DNA from: Kordia aestuariivivens
GTDB taxonomy: Bacteria > Bacteroidota > Bacteroidia > Flavobacteriales > Flavobacteriaceae
Length of the DNA stretch: 64,000 nucleotides
Reading direction: 5' to 3'
Assembly: GCF_014397005.1 (NCBI RefSeq)
Contig: NZ_JACGWS010000021.1
Span: forward strand, 1-64,000
Numbering within the stretch: position 1 is the first letter of the stretch; each line of letters starts with the position of its first letter. The position numbers and the translations under genes were made by a program. Below are positions 18,755 to 28,580 of this stretch, in pieces. The notes under the pieces are model-generated. The model ran no database searches. It saw only the letters and a list, made by a program, of their open reading frames with translations, and was not told where the DNA came from.

Positions 18755-19861
18755 ATGAAAATCTCACAGATGAATCGACTTTTATATATTCTTTCTCTTG
18801 TTTTTTTATCACTTTTCATGAATTGTGCAAGCGAAGCTATTGACGAACTTCCGCCAGAAGAAACACCTATAATTGTTGAAGATCCTTTGTATTTCCCGCC
18901 GATAAATTCAGATACTTGGGAAACTACAACTATTTCCGAGTTGAATTGGAATGCTGATCAATTGCAACCATTATTGGATTATCTGGAAGAAAAAAACACC
19001 AAAAGTTTTATCATCTTACATAAAGGAAAAATAGTTGTTGAAAATTACATGAACGGTCACACAGCAACGTCTCCTTGGTATTGGGCAAGCGCAGGAAAAA
19101 CCTTGACTACAGCTGTCGCTGGAATTGCGCAAGATGAAAACCTCATCAACCTTAACAGTAAAGTTTCCGATTATATTGGAACTGGCTGGACAAGTGCATC
19201 CTTAGAGAAAGAAAATTTAATTACGTGTAAAGACTTATTGTCTATGACTTCTGGTTTGGATGATACTTTAGGTGATGGAATTACACCAAGTGAGTTACAA
19301 TACTTTGCAGATGCTGGAACACGTTGGGCATATCATGGTGTATTTTTAAAAATACAAGATGTCATTGCTTCCGCGAGCAATCAAACTTGGGATGATTATT
19401 TTAATTCAAAATTAAAAAACCGAATTGGCATGACAGGCGCGTGGATTCAAACTGGAAATCCTAATGTATTTTGGAGCACAACCAGAAGCATGGCGCGCTT
19501 TGGACTTTTAATCGCAGCTAATGGAACATGGGAAACAACTCAGATTATTCCTGAACCTTTTCTGAATGAAGCAACCTCAACTACTCAAAATATTAATGAA
19601 GCGTATGGTTATTTATGGTGGCTTAATGGAAAATCTACGTATCGTTTGCCACAAACACAACTGGAGTTTTCTGGTGAATTGGTTCCGAATGCACCACAAG
19701 ATATGTATTGCGCTTTGGGAAAAAATGATCAAAAAATCTATATAGTTCCAAGCAGAGATTTGGTGATCATTCGAATGGGAAATGCTGCTGATGGCGACAA
19801 TTTTGCACTTTCTGACTTTGATAATGTACTTTGGGGGAAAATTAATTTGTTGATTGATTAA
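18755..19861 (+). CDS. Lipoprotein serine hydrolase (beta-lactamase / PBP4* family)
   Basis: A 368-residue class C beta-lactamase-like hydrolase. A lipoprotein signal ends in LFMNC (Cys at about residue 24). The catalytic SxxK is SAGK in YWASAGKTLTT (about 110), in the position of the usual serine motif, followed by the typical CKDLLSMTSGLDD region. The Y-x-N motif is less clear (AYHG). Members are esterases, D-amino-acid peptidases or carboxypeptidases; the substrate cannot be read from sequence. The ATG at 18770 (MNRLLYILS) is an equally good start and gives a more usual leader length. Confidence 0.88.
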   Translation: MKISQMNRLLYILSLVFLSLFMNCASEAIDELPPEETPIIVEDPLYFPPINSDTWETTTISELNWNADQLQPLLDYLEEKNTKSFIILHKGKIVVENYMNGHTATSPWYWASAGKTLTTAVAGIAQDENLINLNSKVSDYIGTGWTSASLEKENLITCKDLLSMTSGLDDTLGDGITPSELQYFADAGTRWAYHGVFLKIQDVIASASNQTWDDYFNSKLKNRIGMTGAWIQTGNPNVFWSTTRSMARFGLLIAANGTWETTQIIPEPFLNEATSTTQNINEAYGYLWWLNGKSTYRLPQTQLEFSGELVPNAPQDMYCALGKNDQKIYIVPSRDLVIIRMGNAADGDNFALSDFDNVLWGKINLLID

Positions 19862-20067
19862 ACACAAAAAACAACTGGTTCTACCTAAGAAATAACAAAA
19901 AAACTCTTACTTTTTCTCGTTTTTAAAATCACGTAGTTTTACGTTTATATAGTAATATTTTGCGTTTTAAATTGCATAGCATCAATTTAAGGCTTAGCGC
20001 AATTCCCTCCATTTCAATACGCTATCTTTTAAATTGATCTTAATTTTTAATCAAATTTAATAGCCAC

Positions 20068-21801
20068 ATGAAAGGAAAAGAAACACTCGCTGGTTATGAC
20101 ATGGTACTTGCCTTGTCTGAAAACACCATCAATTACCAATTCCAAGAATTACACAAAAGAAACATCATCCATAAAAAATGGGGAATTCTTTCAGGAAAAA
20201 CGAAAGTTGGAGATAAAAATAAAGATTTTCATATCACTGACAGCAATGCCGATTTTAAGAAAAAACTAAAACGTTGGATTGATCTTCAAAAACAAATCAC
20301 AGAAGCACGTAAAAATAATAAATGGTCAGAAATTGGTCGTTTGGTAGCACTTGTGGAAAGTGAAAATATAAATTTTGATTTTGGTTGGGACGCAAACTTA
20401 GTTGCTCCAACAATTAGCATCATACAAAAAGATCCTAAAAATCTAATCCTTCAAATTAGCTTTAAAAGCGGAAAGTTATATCACAGAGCTGAAGAAACAA
20501 GTGCGGTAGAAAGTTTCAATTTAAAAGGATTGGTCTATGCGTTTACCGTTCCTATTGGACAATTAAAAGTTACGAAAGACCAAATGATTATGGACGCTGG
20601 CGATCAGGTTGAAAACGTAATCCGAGATAGTGGATTAACGGCACAAGATTTTACCATAGAAAGTCTATTCTTAAATTTTCAAGATGCTAATATTTCGACA
20701 TTCGACAAAAATAAAAGCACTTTCCCGCAAGAAGCAAGCTTGGCTTTTCAGGTTGCTATTGAAAACTATTTCAATATTATTTTACATGATGATGAACATC
20801 CGTATGTGTTAGGATATTCCATTCAACGTAAAAAAATAAAAGCTACTGAAAAAGCAATGTTTCAACCTACATCATTAGGTTATTCAACTTCACACAGCAA
20901 TCACAATAAAAAGCCAGGGCAATTTAGTTCGCTTAACTTTTTAATGATGTTGAATGATACCAAACCGCCTACAAATACAACTGCTGGAATTTTACCTGCG
21001 AGCCTCATTGAACTCGGAAAAGATTTGACTAGTACTACCGATGGCGTTTTTGGACTTCAAAAAAATCATTTTAACATCTATGTAAAATCGCTTGATGCGT
21101 ATGTACAAACTACCTTTGAAAACTTAAAAGGAGTGAAACTCAGTCATGGTTTTGAGAACAATGTGATGGTCTTAACAAAAAATGATAAACATATAGATGA
21201 TAAAATTGATACAACGTATACTGTAACACGTGAATATGTTCAAAATGACGGAAATCAAGGAATAGCGGTTCGTTATAGAATTGACATCAAAGTGGAAGTC
21301 CATGTCATTATGAAGCTTTTTGGTGAACATGAAGTAAAGTATCTCTCATTATCCACAAGCGGAGAATACACGAAAGACAATGTAAAGGATAAAGGAGCTT
21401 CTGGCTATTTAGATTTTACAATAACTACAAAAAAAACAGGTCGTTTTGATTTAGATCACAACTTTACAAAACCAAAAGTTGCTTACGATAGTGATCCTAA
21501 CTTTTTTAGTGGAGACGTTTTCGCCATTATTCTAAAAGTTATTTCATTAGTTATTACTTGGGTGTTTGCAATTGTTGATGCAGTTGTCAATCAAATTGCA
21601 GTAGATTTAGGTGGTGCAGGCTCTGTTTCTTCGACTAAATTGATTGAACAACTAAATGATATAGACGTATTAAATCAGACCAATAAAATAATTCTCCCAC
21701 TTGGAAAAGTCTATACTTTTAAAAACTTACGCATTGAAGATAAAAAAGATATTGTTGCGTATGACATTACGTATGCACCAACCATTGAAAAACAAAATTA
21801 A
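20068..21801 (+). CDS. Unrecognised 577-aa protein, possible TULIP/P47-like fold
   Basis: First gene of a three-gene module. There is no signal peptide. The N-terminus AGYDMVLALSENTINYQFQE resembles the opening helix of TULIP (BPI/P47/OrfX) lipid-binding modules, where a G-[WY]-D-x-V...I-N pattern recurs, and long beta-rich stretches with a few hydrophobic helices follow (FAIILKVISLVITWVFAIVD, about 497-516). P47/OrfX proteins accompany clostridial neurotoxins and other toxins. The resemblance is weak and from memory, so the fold is an inference. Only 5 bases separate it from the next gene. It could alternatively be an unrelated beta-sandwich protein. Confidence 0.7.
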   Translation: MKGKETLAGYDMVLALSENTINYQFQELHKRNIIHKKWGILSGKTKVGDKNKDFHITDSNADFKKKLKRWIDLQKQITEARKNNKWSEIGRLVALVESENINFDFGWDANLVAPTISIIQKDPKNLILQISFKSGKLYHRAEETSAVESFNLKGLVYAFTVPIGQLKVTKDQMIMDAGDQVENVIRDSGLTAQDFTIESLFLNFQDANISTFDKNKSTFPQEASLAFQVAIENYFNIILHDDEHPYVLGYSIQRKKIKATEKAMFQPTSLGYSTSHSNHNKKPGQFSSLNFLMMLNDTKPPTNTTAGILPASLIELGKDLTSTTDGVFGLQKNHFNIYVKSLDAYVQTTFENLKGVKLSHGFENNVMVLTKNDKHIDDKIDTTYTVTREYVQNDGNQGIAVRYRIDIKVEVHVIMKLFGEHEVKYLSLSTSGEYTKDNVKDKGASGYLDFTITTKKTGRFDLDHNFTKPKVAYDSDPNFFSGDVFAIILKVISLVITWVFAIVDAVVNQIAVDLGGAGSVSSTKLIEQLNDIDVLNQTNKIILPLGKVYTFKNLRIEDKKDIVAYDITYAPTIEKQN

Positions 21802-21806
21802 ATAAC

Positions 21807-24503
21807 ATGAAAGTAGATCCACAATTTCAAATTACAAAAGACGACAACGTAACTGTCGCTTTTTATAGCGAATTGATGTCTAATTATTTTCCTGAATCTG
21901 CAATTGATGCAGGAGAATCTATTTGTTCATTAATGGTCGCGCCAGAACAACCTTTCATATTTTGTTTAGATAAAGAAGGTCGTTTGCAAGGTATTTTACG
22001 CTCAGAAGGTTCCGCTTCTGGTTGGGTAAAAATGATGTTTTCTGAAGGAAAAGTTGCTTCCTTTGAATTAGAATATAATGTAGATGAAGATTATTTTCAA
22101 CTCGCAAAAGTGGAAGATAATAAAGTGTGGATTTCAGACGAAATTCCATTAGATTCTACACAATTTGCCACACTTGACAAAAGTATTTCTTGGTCAAGTA
22201 TAGAAGCGAGTAATGCTTCTGAAATCATTAACAAAGTGTCTATTGGCGTAGAGCATGTACTTTTTGCAACAGAAACAAAAAATAAAGACGCTAACTATTA
22301 TGTGGCTGAACTAGATGATTTAGATCCAAAACCCTATACACTTCCTGAAAACGGAATGAAAATAACACAGTTTGAATTGGGAAATTTTCAATACAACGCT
22401 GGTGTATTTTTACTGTATGATATTGGAAAAGAACGTTCGTTTATATTTCAATCATTTCCAGATGCTAAATATGATAAAACGACTAAAATTCGCTTTGAGA
22501 GTGACGAATTTATCAACTGCTTTACCTTAGTAGAATCTGATGATGCCAATGATATTGTGTATGCCGCAGGAACACAAATCCATCAATATATAACCGCCAT
22601 TGAAAGTAATGATTTTGAAGTAAATACATTACCAGGAAAGCTTGGAAACATCAAAAAGATTGCTGCTGCGCGTAACGAAGATGAACACAGTGTTTGGTCA
22701 CTTAACGAAAATGGATTGCACTATCAAACGAATCACTTCTTTGATCAAAAAACACAAACTTTTATTGATGATAAATGGACGCAACCGATTGTCATGGTGA
22801 AAGATGCTGATCAATTTAGTTGTGTAAAAGGCAACGGAATTCGCAACCAACTCTTTGCAATTAGCACGAAACATGGTAGCGAGTTAACACGACTTTGGCA
22901 AGATAAAGTAACTACACTTTGGAACACACATACATTGACGGTTCAAGCAATTGATGGTTTAAAAGAAGTAGAATCTTACTCAGCACATATTCGCTTCAAC
23001 AGTAAAGCGATGAAAACCTTTCAAGGATTAAATGTTCGGCTCAGCGCTGACAGCAATCTTTTTGTATATGTCAATAGTAAAAGTTATCATATCGGTCCCG
23101 ATCATGAAGTAGATATTCCGTTAAATGTATTAGCAGAATTTACCGTGATTTGTCCTGTAAAAGATATTGCAACTTCCAAAATTTACATCAATGCCGATTT
23201 CCTAAAAGAAACACAGGCAATCAATCTTAAAGGAAAAGTTTTAGAACGCTTAGAAGAAAAACTAACGAAAGCAAATGGTTTGGGTGAAATTACAGATCAA
23301 AACGGAAAGCGTTTAGTTGCCGAAGGAACTGACCCGAAAGTATTAGAAAGTGCCGAAGAAGGAATCAAGCAAATGTTGTCACTTGCCAAAACGATGGAAA
23401 ACGATTCCAACGCGCCATTGCAACGAACTTCATTTTCGATTGGAAATACGAACGGCGAAATACAAAGACGCGGCATTCCAAAAAATTATTCATTATTAAA
23501 TGAAGGATTAACGCTGGGCGACTTTTTACATTCTGTTTGGGATGGTGCAAAACAAGCCGTTGAATTTATCGTAGAGAAAGTAAAAACGGGTATCCAATTC
23601 GTGATTAAAATTGGAGAACAAGTTTTCAATTGGATTGTCACAACGATTCGAGAAGTTGGAAGTTTTATTCAGAAGATATTTGATGCGATTAAAGTGTTCT
23701 TTAAAGATTTATTTGATCTTTTAGCATTTTTATTTGATTGGGATGCTATTGTAGAAACAAAAAAAGCTTTTAAAGATTTTACCAACGAAGCGATTCTTTG
23801 CTTAAAAGACGAAATTGGAAATATAAAAGACTTTGTCGATAAAACACTCGATGAACAAATTGGAAAATTTTCTCCTGAATTGGTTGATATTCCTGATACA
23901 TTATCCAAAGTAGATCCTTCGGAACCTTCTGAAAAAAGTGAAGCAGATCCACGATCAAATTGGTTAAATTCTAAAAAAGACTATTTACACGATAGTTCAC
24001 AGAAACCACTTAAAGAGCGAATTCCGACTGAATTTTCCAGTGTGTTTGAAAAATTCATGAAAGATTTAAAAGAAATTTTAGTAAAATCAGGGGAAGGTTT
24101 TAAACTGCAGATGGACATTATTTTTGACGGCTTCAAAAAAATGATTAAAGGAGAAATGCAATTTATAGATTTCCTAAAACTGTTGTTACAAAAACTAGCC
24201 GGATTGAGTTTATTTTTGGTAAAACAATTGATGGATTTAATTTTCATATCACTTGAAGCTTTAATAAATGTTGCACTTGTAGGACTCAACAAGGCATGGG
24301 AAATTCCTTTAATTACAGAACTTTACAAATCAATTACCAAAAGCGATGAATTGACATTTTTAGATGTCATGTGTTTATTTGTGGCAATTCCGACGACGGT
24401 TCTTTATAAAATTGGTTTTGGAAAAGCACCTTTTGGCGAAGGAACGACCAAAGAAGAATTTGTAAAAAGAGGTAGTACTATTTTTCAACTTAATTTAAAC
24501 TAA
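21807..24503 (+). CDS. Unrecognised 898-aa protein with C-terminal amphipathic helices
   Basis: Second gene of the module. Residues about 1-400 are beta-rich with repeating 45-60-residue blocks (VAPEQPFIFCLDKEGRLQG, HSVWSLNENGLHYQ) that suggest a beta-propeller similar to fungal or bacterial sugar- or actin-like propellers. A linker (about 475-560) follows, then long hydrophobic-amphipathic helices (VEFIVEKVKTGIQFVIKIGE, IFDAIKVFFKDLFDLLAFLF) and a second helical block (about 755-850) ending LFVAIPTTVLYKIGFGKAPF. No signal peptide. The helices look able to enter membranes. I have an impression of similar motifs in uncharacterised proteins of fungi, which should be tested. Confidence 0.75.
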   Translation: MKVDPQFQITKDDNVTVAFYSELMSNYFPESAIDAGESICSLMVAPEQPFIFCLDKEGRLQGILRSEGSASGWVKMMFSEGKVASFELEYNVDEDYFQLAKVEDNKVWISDEIPLDSTQFATLDKSISWSSIEASNASEIINKVSIGVEHVLFATETKNKDANYYVAELDDLDPKPYTLPENGMKITQFELGNFQYNAGVFLLYDIGKERSFIFQSFPDAKYDKTTKIRFESDEFINCFTLVESDDANDIVYAAGTQIHQYITAIESNDFEVNTLPGKLGNIKKIAAARNEDEHSVWSLNENGLHYQTNHFFDQKTQTFIDDKWTQPIVMVKDADQFSCVKGNGIRNQLFAISTKHGSELTRLWQDKVTTLWNTHTLTVQAIDGLKEVESYSAHIRFNSKAMKTFQGLNVRLSADSNLFVYVNSKSYHIGPDHEVDIPLNVLAEFTVICPVKDIATSKIYINADFLKETQAINLKGKVLERLEEKLTKANGLGEITDQNGKRLVAEGTDPKVLESAEEGIKQMLSLAKTMENDSNAPLQRTSFSIGNTNGEIQRRGIPKNYSLLNEGLTLGDFLHSVWDGAKQAVEFIVEKVKTGIQFVIKIGEQVFNWIVTTIREVGSFIQKIFDAIKVFFKDLFDLLAFLFDWDAIVETKKAFKDFTNEAILCLKDEIGNIKDFVDKTLDEQIGKFSPELVDIPDTLSKVDPSEPSEKSEADPRSNWLNSKKDYLHDSSQKPLKERIPTEFSSVFEKFMKDLKEILVKSGEGFKLQMDIIFDGFKKMIKGEMQFIDFLKLLLQKLAGLSLFLVKQLMDLIFISLEALINVALVGLNKAWEIPLITELYKSITKSDELTFLDVMCLFVAIPTTVLYKIGFGKAPFGEGTTKEEFVKRGSTIFQLNLN

Positions 24504-24509
24504 ACCATC

Positions 24510-25148
24510 ATGACACAAGAAATAAATAATCCCTTAGATAATACACTTGACGATATTGATAAAGTATTTGCTATTAGTGGCATTGCTTTAGGCAGTTTAG
24601 AGCTTTTATTTTACCCTGTAGAAGAAATTGCAGACGCTTCCGAAGCCGATTTAGGATTTGTTGGTACGGTTTCCAAAGTAGTTTCCGGACTTGGCTTAAT
24701 AGGTACAGTTTGGTCAGTTGGCTTACTATATGGCAGACAAGTTGACATTCATCCATTATTAAAGTGGGTTTTTGTTCCACTATTAGTTTTAGATGTAATT
24801 TTAGTTACGCTTTTACTAGCAATGCTTGCCATTGATACAGCAAGTGTTTCAAAGGTTGGTAACCTCGCGCTTAAATATATAAAACCTGCCGTTTGTTCAT
24901 TAGGAGCTATAGGTATAATTATTGCAATGGCTGTGATGCCTAAAAAACTTTTAAAAATGTCTTTCATAGGATTGGCCATTCATTATTTACCAGCTGCATT
25001 AGGATATGCACCAATTAACAAACATCCGTTTTATGTATTGGTTGTTTTTGTTCGCACTGGCGGATTAATTACCGCATTGGCTGGCGATGCAATAGAACTA
25101 TTTTCGGGAGAAGATGATACTGATGAACAATTACAATTGGAAAGTTAA
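24510..25148 (+). CDS. Unrecognised 212-aa multi-span membrane protein
   Basis: Third gene of the module, 6 bases after the second. Five to six hydrophobic segments are visible (about 18-35, 48-70, 83-108, 122-143, 150-165, 170-195), with an acidic C-terminus (GEDDTDEQLQLES). No recognised family. It could be the continuation in trans of the helical C-terminus of the 898-residue protein, an immunity protein for it, or a channel; its position at the operon's end is all that supports these ideas. Confidence 0.75.
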   Translation: MTQEINNPLDNTLDDIDKVFAISGIALGSLELLFYPVEEIADASEADLGFVGTVSKVVSGLGLIGTVWSVGLLYGRQVDIHPLLKWVFVPLLVLDVILVTLLLAMLAIDTASVSKVGNLALKYIKPAVCSLGAIGIIIAMAVMPKKLLKMSFIGLAIHYLPAALGYAPINKHPFYVLVVFVRTGGLITALAGDAIELFSGEDDTDEQLQLES

Positions 25149-25321
25149 TTGTATTTCGCGTTAGGGATAGAAGCGGCATCCTTTTTTTGACTTTAATTTG
25201 CGTCATTATGAGGAGGAATCGACGAAATAATCTGTTGGATCAAGACACAGATTATCATAAATTTTTCTAAAAATTCTCGCAAAGACGATTTTAAAAAAAG
25301 ATATAGCGGATAGCCCGACGA

Positions 25322-25370
25322 TCACAAAAAAGCACACTAAGCATTCAATGCGAAGTGTGCTTTTTTGTGA
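25322..25370. terminator. Long nested hairpin, bidirectional terminator
   Basis: Perfect 17-nt arms (25322-25338 and 25354-25370) with a second hairpin inside the loop (GCATT/AATGC at 25341-25351). A/T runs in the arms fit termination on both strands, for the three-gene module and for the convergent amidase gene. Confidence 0.85.
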
Positions 25371-25392
25371 TGGGAACGCCCAACTTTTTATA

Positions 25393-27024
25393 TTAGTTAT
25401 AGTTTTTCGGTGCTTTTCGCATTTTTGAAGCTTGTTCATATATGTACGCCCATTCTAGCATACTTTTCTCTGTAAACGGTTTACCGATGAAGGTAATTCC
25501 TTTTGGTTCACCTTTGCCCGTATAGCCCATCGGAACTGTCAACGCAGGATATTCCGCAACAGCTGCAAACGCCGCATGATAATTGTTGACAGATAAAACT
25601 GCATCTAAATTGTGTGCTTTCATTGGAATGTCAAAATATGATTTTCCGTTATCGTGCAGCACTTTTTTCATGTCTAAAAATTCTTTTTTATTTGCCTTAT
25701 CGTCTACAATTCCGTAAAATAATTTTTGTCCGTACGGCATTGTTTTGGCTGAATCTTTTTTATTGAAATCTATCACATCTTGTACCGAAGTATATGACAA
25801 TTCTTTGTTTGCATAGTTTTTAAAATACTCAGGCAAGTCTTTTTGCATGTCTAAATTCAATAGATTGATAAATTTTGGCAACCCTATTTCTTCTTCGTCA
25901 ATTTCTACAATAATGGCGCCTTGTTGTTTTAATACATTGATAGCATTGATGTATAAAGTATCTTTCAGTAAGCGTTTAATAGCACCAAAACGCTTGCCTT
26001 TTATAGATGGATTTCCGTTTTTGATTCCGCTTATATAATAATTTCCAGACCATTTGAACGATCTACTTTTACTATCAGCAGGATCATGTCCGTATAAAGC
26101 ACCTAACAAAATAGCATTATCAATAACGCTTTTTGTCATGGGACCTGGCGTATCTAATGTACTTGAAATTGGCACAATTCCTGAACGACTTAACAATCCG
26201 ATGGTTGGCTTGAGTCCAACTACTGAGTTTTGACTTGATGGCGATAATATAGAACCTGCTGTTTCAGTTCCGACAGCTGCTACGGCAAAGTTTGTAGCTA
26301 CCGAAACACCGCTTCCTGCACTTGACCCACCTGTATCAATGATTTTTCTCCCATAAGGATTTAAGGTTTGCCCGCCAATAGCACTATACCCACTTGGGCA
26401 ATCGCCACAGAAAAAATACGCCCATTCACTTAAGTTTGCTTTTCCTAAAATTAATGCGCCTTGTCCTTTTAATTGTTTTACAATAAAAGCATCTTCTGTA
26501 TAGTTATTTTTTAAAGCAACTGCTCCAGCTGTTGTTGGCATTCCAGTAGTATTTACATTGTCTTTTAATAGAATTGGCATTCCAAAAATGAGCGGCTTTA
26601 GTCTTTTATTAAAAAATTCTTGATCTTTTTGTTTTGCTTCCGCGATTATATTTGGATTTATACTAATCACAGAATTTAATGACAATTCATTATCACGATC
26701 GTATTTTTTGATGCGATACAGGTAAAATTTTACGAGTGTTTCATACGTAAATATGCCTTGCGTTCTATTTTTATGTAATTCTAATATGTTTTTTTCTAAT
26801 ATGTGCGGTTTTAGTTTTTCGTATTCAGCTTCTGAGAAATCGTTCATCTCTTGATCTAAAGAACTCCAAATTGTCTGATTTTCAATATTTTCTGAATCTA
26901 ACACTTTAAAAGTGGTAAACTCTTTTGCACTTATTGCTGAAATATCATCTTGTTTTTTTGCTTGTTCTTTTGGTCCACAAGCATTTAAAAGAAATACAAT
27001 TGCTAAAAATATAATTTTCTTCAT
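25393..27024 (-). CDS. Lipoprotein amidase (amidase signature family)
   Basis: A 543-residue amidase-signature enzyme (Ser-cisSer-Lys triad) hydrolysing amide bonds. The lipobox is LLNAC (Cys about residue 16). The triad is visible: Lys in ILLKDNVNTTGMPTTAG, cis-Ser and nucleophile Ser in the GGSSAGSGVSV and AVGTETAGSILSPSS regions. Bacteroidota enzymes of this type are often called aryl-acylamidase or glutamyl-amidotransferase-like, but lacking GatB/C neighbours this is a secreted/periplasmic hydrolase, not GatA. Convergent with the 24510 gene. Confidence 0.93.
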   Translation of the reverse strand: MKKIIFLAIVFLLNACGPKEQAKKQDDISAISAKEFTTFKVLDSENIENQTIWSSLDQEMNDFSEAEYEKLKPHILEKNILELHKNRTQGIFTYETLVKFYLYRIKKYDRDNELSLNSVISINPNIIAEAKQKDQEFFNKRLKPLIFGMPILLKDNVNTTGMPTTAGAVALKNNYTEDAFIVKQLKGQGALILGKANLSEWAYFFCGDCPSGYSAIGGQTLNPYGRKIIDTGGSSAGSGVSVATNFAVAAVGTETAGSILSPSSQNSVVGLKPTIGLLSRSGIVPISSTLDTPGPMTKSVIDNAILLGALYGHDPADSKSRSFKWSGNYYISGIKNGNPSIKGKRFGAIKRLLKDTLYINAINVLKQQGAIIVEIDEEEIGLPKFINLLNLDMQKDLPEYFKNYANKELSYTSVQDVIDFNKKDSAKTMPYGQKLFYGIVDDKANKKEFLDMKKVLHDNGKSYFDIPMKAHNLDAVLSVNNYHAAFAAVAEYPALTVPMGYTGKGEPKGITFIGKPFTEKSMLEWAYIYEQASKMRKAPKNYN

Positions 27025-27125
27025 TTTGATTCGTTATTTAGGTGGTATAAATATACAATCAAAAAGTTTAACTATTGGAATGTTGTTTTTTTAGCTTCTA
27101 AATGATAAACTCATCATTGTTTTTA

Positions 27126-27133
27126 TATATTTG
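27126..27133 (+). promoter_or_regulatory. Likely -7 box of the fibronectin lipoprotein gene
   Basis: TATATTTG fits TAnnTTTG, 22 bases before the ATG at 27156. It supports the start at 27156 over the upstream in-frame codon at 27102. Confidence 0.45.
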
Positions 27134-27155
27134 TGATGAACGAAAAAAAAATTTT

Positions 27156-28493
27156 ATGAAAAAAGTAGTTTTACTTCTACTAATAGGAATTGTATTCTCT
27201 TGTTCAGATGATGTGCAAATTCCAGAAATTATACAACCATGCCAACCTGTTGCCGCTTCTTTTGCTTCAGATATCACCGATAATTCTGCACGACTTAATT
27301 GGTGTGGAAGCGTGAATGATGCTGGAGAATGTTTACCTGTTACGAGTGTATCTTGGGTAGTAACATACGGATCACCTGGATTTGATCCAGAAACAGGAAC
27401 CATAATTACGACAACACAAACTAATGCTACGATTAGCGGATTATCTTCTGAGACTTCTTATGAGTTTTATGTAAAGTCTGATTGTAATTTAGCGAATAAT
27501 GACTGGTTTGGACCTTTATTGTTTCGCACTTCATGTCCAGCACCCACAAATTTAGGCATCGCAAATTTAACAAAAACTTCAGCTACGTTCACTTGGACTC
27601 CAGGTGGAAGCGAAGTTTCATGGGAAATTAAATACGGACTTCAAGGATTTAACTTAGAAGAAGCTGAATTGTTTGCTACTGGAAATAGTACAGAGCATTC
27701 AGTGATGAATTTACAACCAAATAACGATTACGAATTTTATGTACGCGCCAACTGTAATTCTTTTACTGACGGTGGCCAAGCAGGAAGTTCGAGTGCGTTT
27801 AGTGGACCTTTCCGATTTGCAACCTGTTTACCGCCATTAAATTTAACGACAACACCAACTCAAAACTCAATGATTTTAGATTGGGACTCTAATGGAGAAA
27901 CTTCTTGGGAAGTTCGTTACGGACCTGCAGCAGGATTTGATCCAAATACAGCGACTGCCGCAACTACGAATAACTCTACGTTTACCGTTACTGGTTTATG
28001 CCCGATTACAGCATATTCATTCGTCGTAAGAACTGCTTGTAGCGCTACAACATCAAGTGCTTGGGTAAGCGCAGGTAATATAAGCACACTACAACTAGGA
28101 TACACAGGAATGTATACGTATGAAGAAATAGGAAATACCGATGAACCAATTTTCGGTGATCCTGCAACAGTTGAAATCGTAAGTGTTTCTGATACGGAAA
28201 GAAGTATTATTGTAAAGTATTTAGCAAACTTAGATATTCCAGGAACACAACCAACTATGACTTTCAATTTTACATTGAATTGTGATGGAACTGTTAGTGT
28301 TGCGAATGATCAAGATACAAACTTCAATTGTGGTGGCGCAAATGTCTTATTAGGATTAGGCGCAGCGACACCAACTTCATATAATATGGTAGACGATGAT
28401 ACTATTGATATCCGATTTGTTGAAGATACAGCAAGTGAGACGTGTGTAAATGTACCTTTAACAGAGGTTCTTATTAGATTGACGAAAATATAA
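27156..28493 (+). CDS. Lipoprotein with three fibronectin type III repeats
   Basis: A 445-residue surface lipoprotein. Start at ATG 27156 gives signal MKKVVLLLLIGIVFSC with a lipobox Cys (residue 16). Three fibronectin type III-like repeats are seen (about 28-120, 125-225, 228-310), each with a Y-x-F-Y-V-[KR]-x-x-C-N pattern and paired Cys, and a C-terminal beta domain (about 315-445). Such modules mediate adhesion or carbohydrate contacts on the Bacteroidota surface. No C-terminal secretion signal of the T9SS type is visible. Confidence 0.88.
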   Translation: MKKVVLLLLIGIVFSCSDDVQIPEIIQPCQPVAASFASDITDNSARLNWCGSVNDAGECLPVTSVSWVVTYGSPGFDPETGTIITTTQTNATISGLSSETSYEFYVKSDCNLANNDWFGPLLFRTSCPAPTNLGIANLTKTSATFTWTPGGSEVSWEIKYGLQGFNLEEAELFATGNSTEHSVMNLQPNNDYEFYVRANCNSFTDGGQAGSSSAFSGPFRFATCLPPLNLTTTPTQNSMILDWDSNGETSWEVRYGPAAGFDPNTATAATTNNSTFTVTGLCPITAYSFVVRTACSATTSSAWVSAGNISTLQLGYTGMYTYEEIGNTDEPIFGDPATVEIVSVSDTERSIIVKYLANLDIPGTQPTMTFNFTLNCDGTVSVANDQDTNFNCGGANVLLGLGAATPTSYNMVDDDTIDIRFVEDTASETCVNVPLTEVLIRLTKI

Positions 28494-28514
28494 TCAACAG
28501 ATTAATAGATATAG

Positions 28515-28548
28515 AAAAAGCCTGCAATTTTAAAATTGCAGGCTTTTT
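28515..28548. terminator. Perfect palindromic terminator
   Basis: A 34-bp perfect palindrome with 17-nt arms, A-run on the left and T-run on the right. It ends the fibronectin lipoprotein gene and, from the other strand, ftsY. Confidence 0.88.
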
Positions 28549-28580
28549 TATTGGGTATATTTTCTAGTACTAGATACTTT

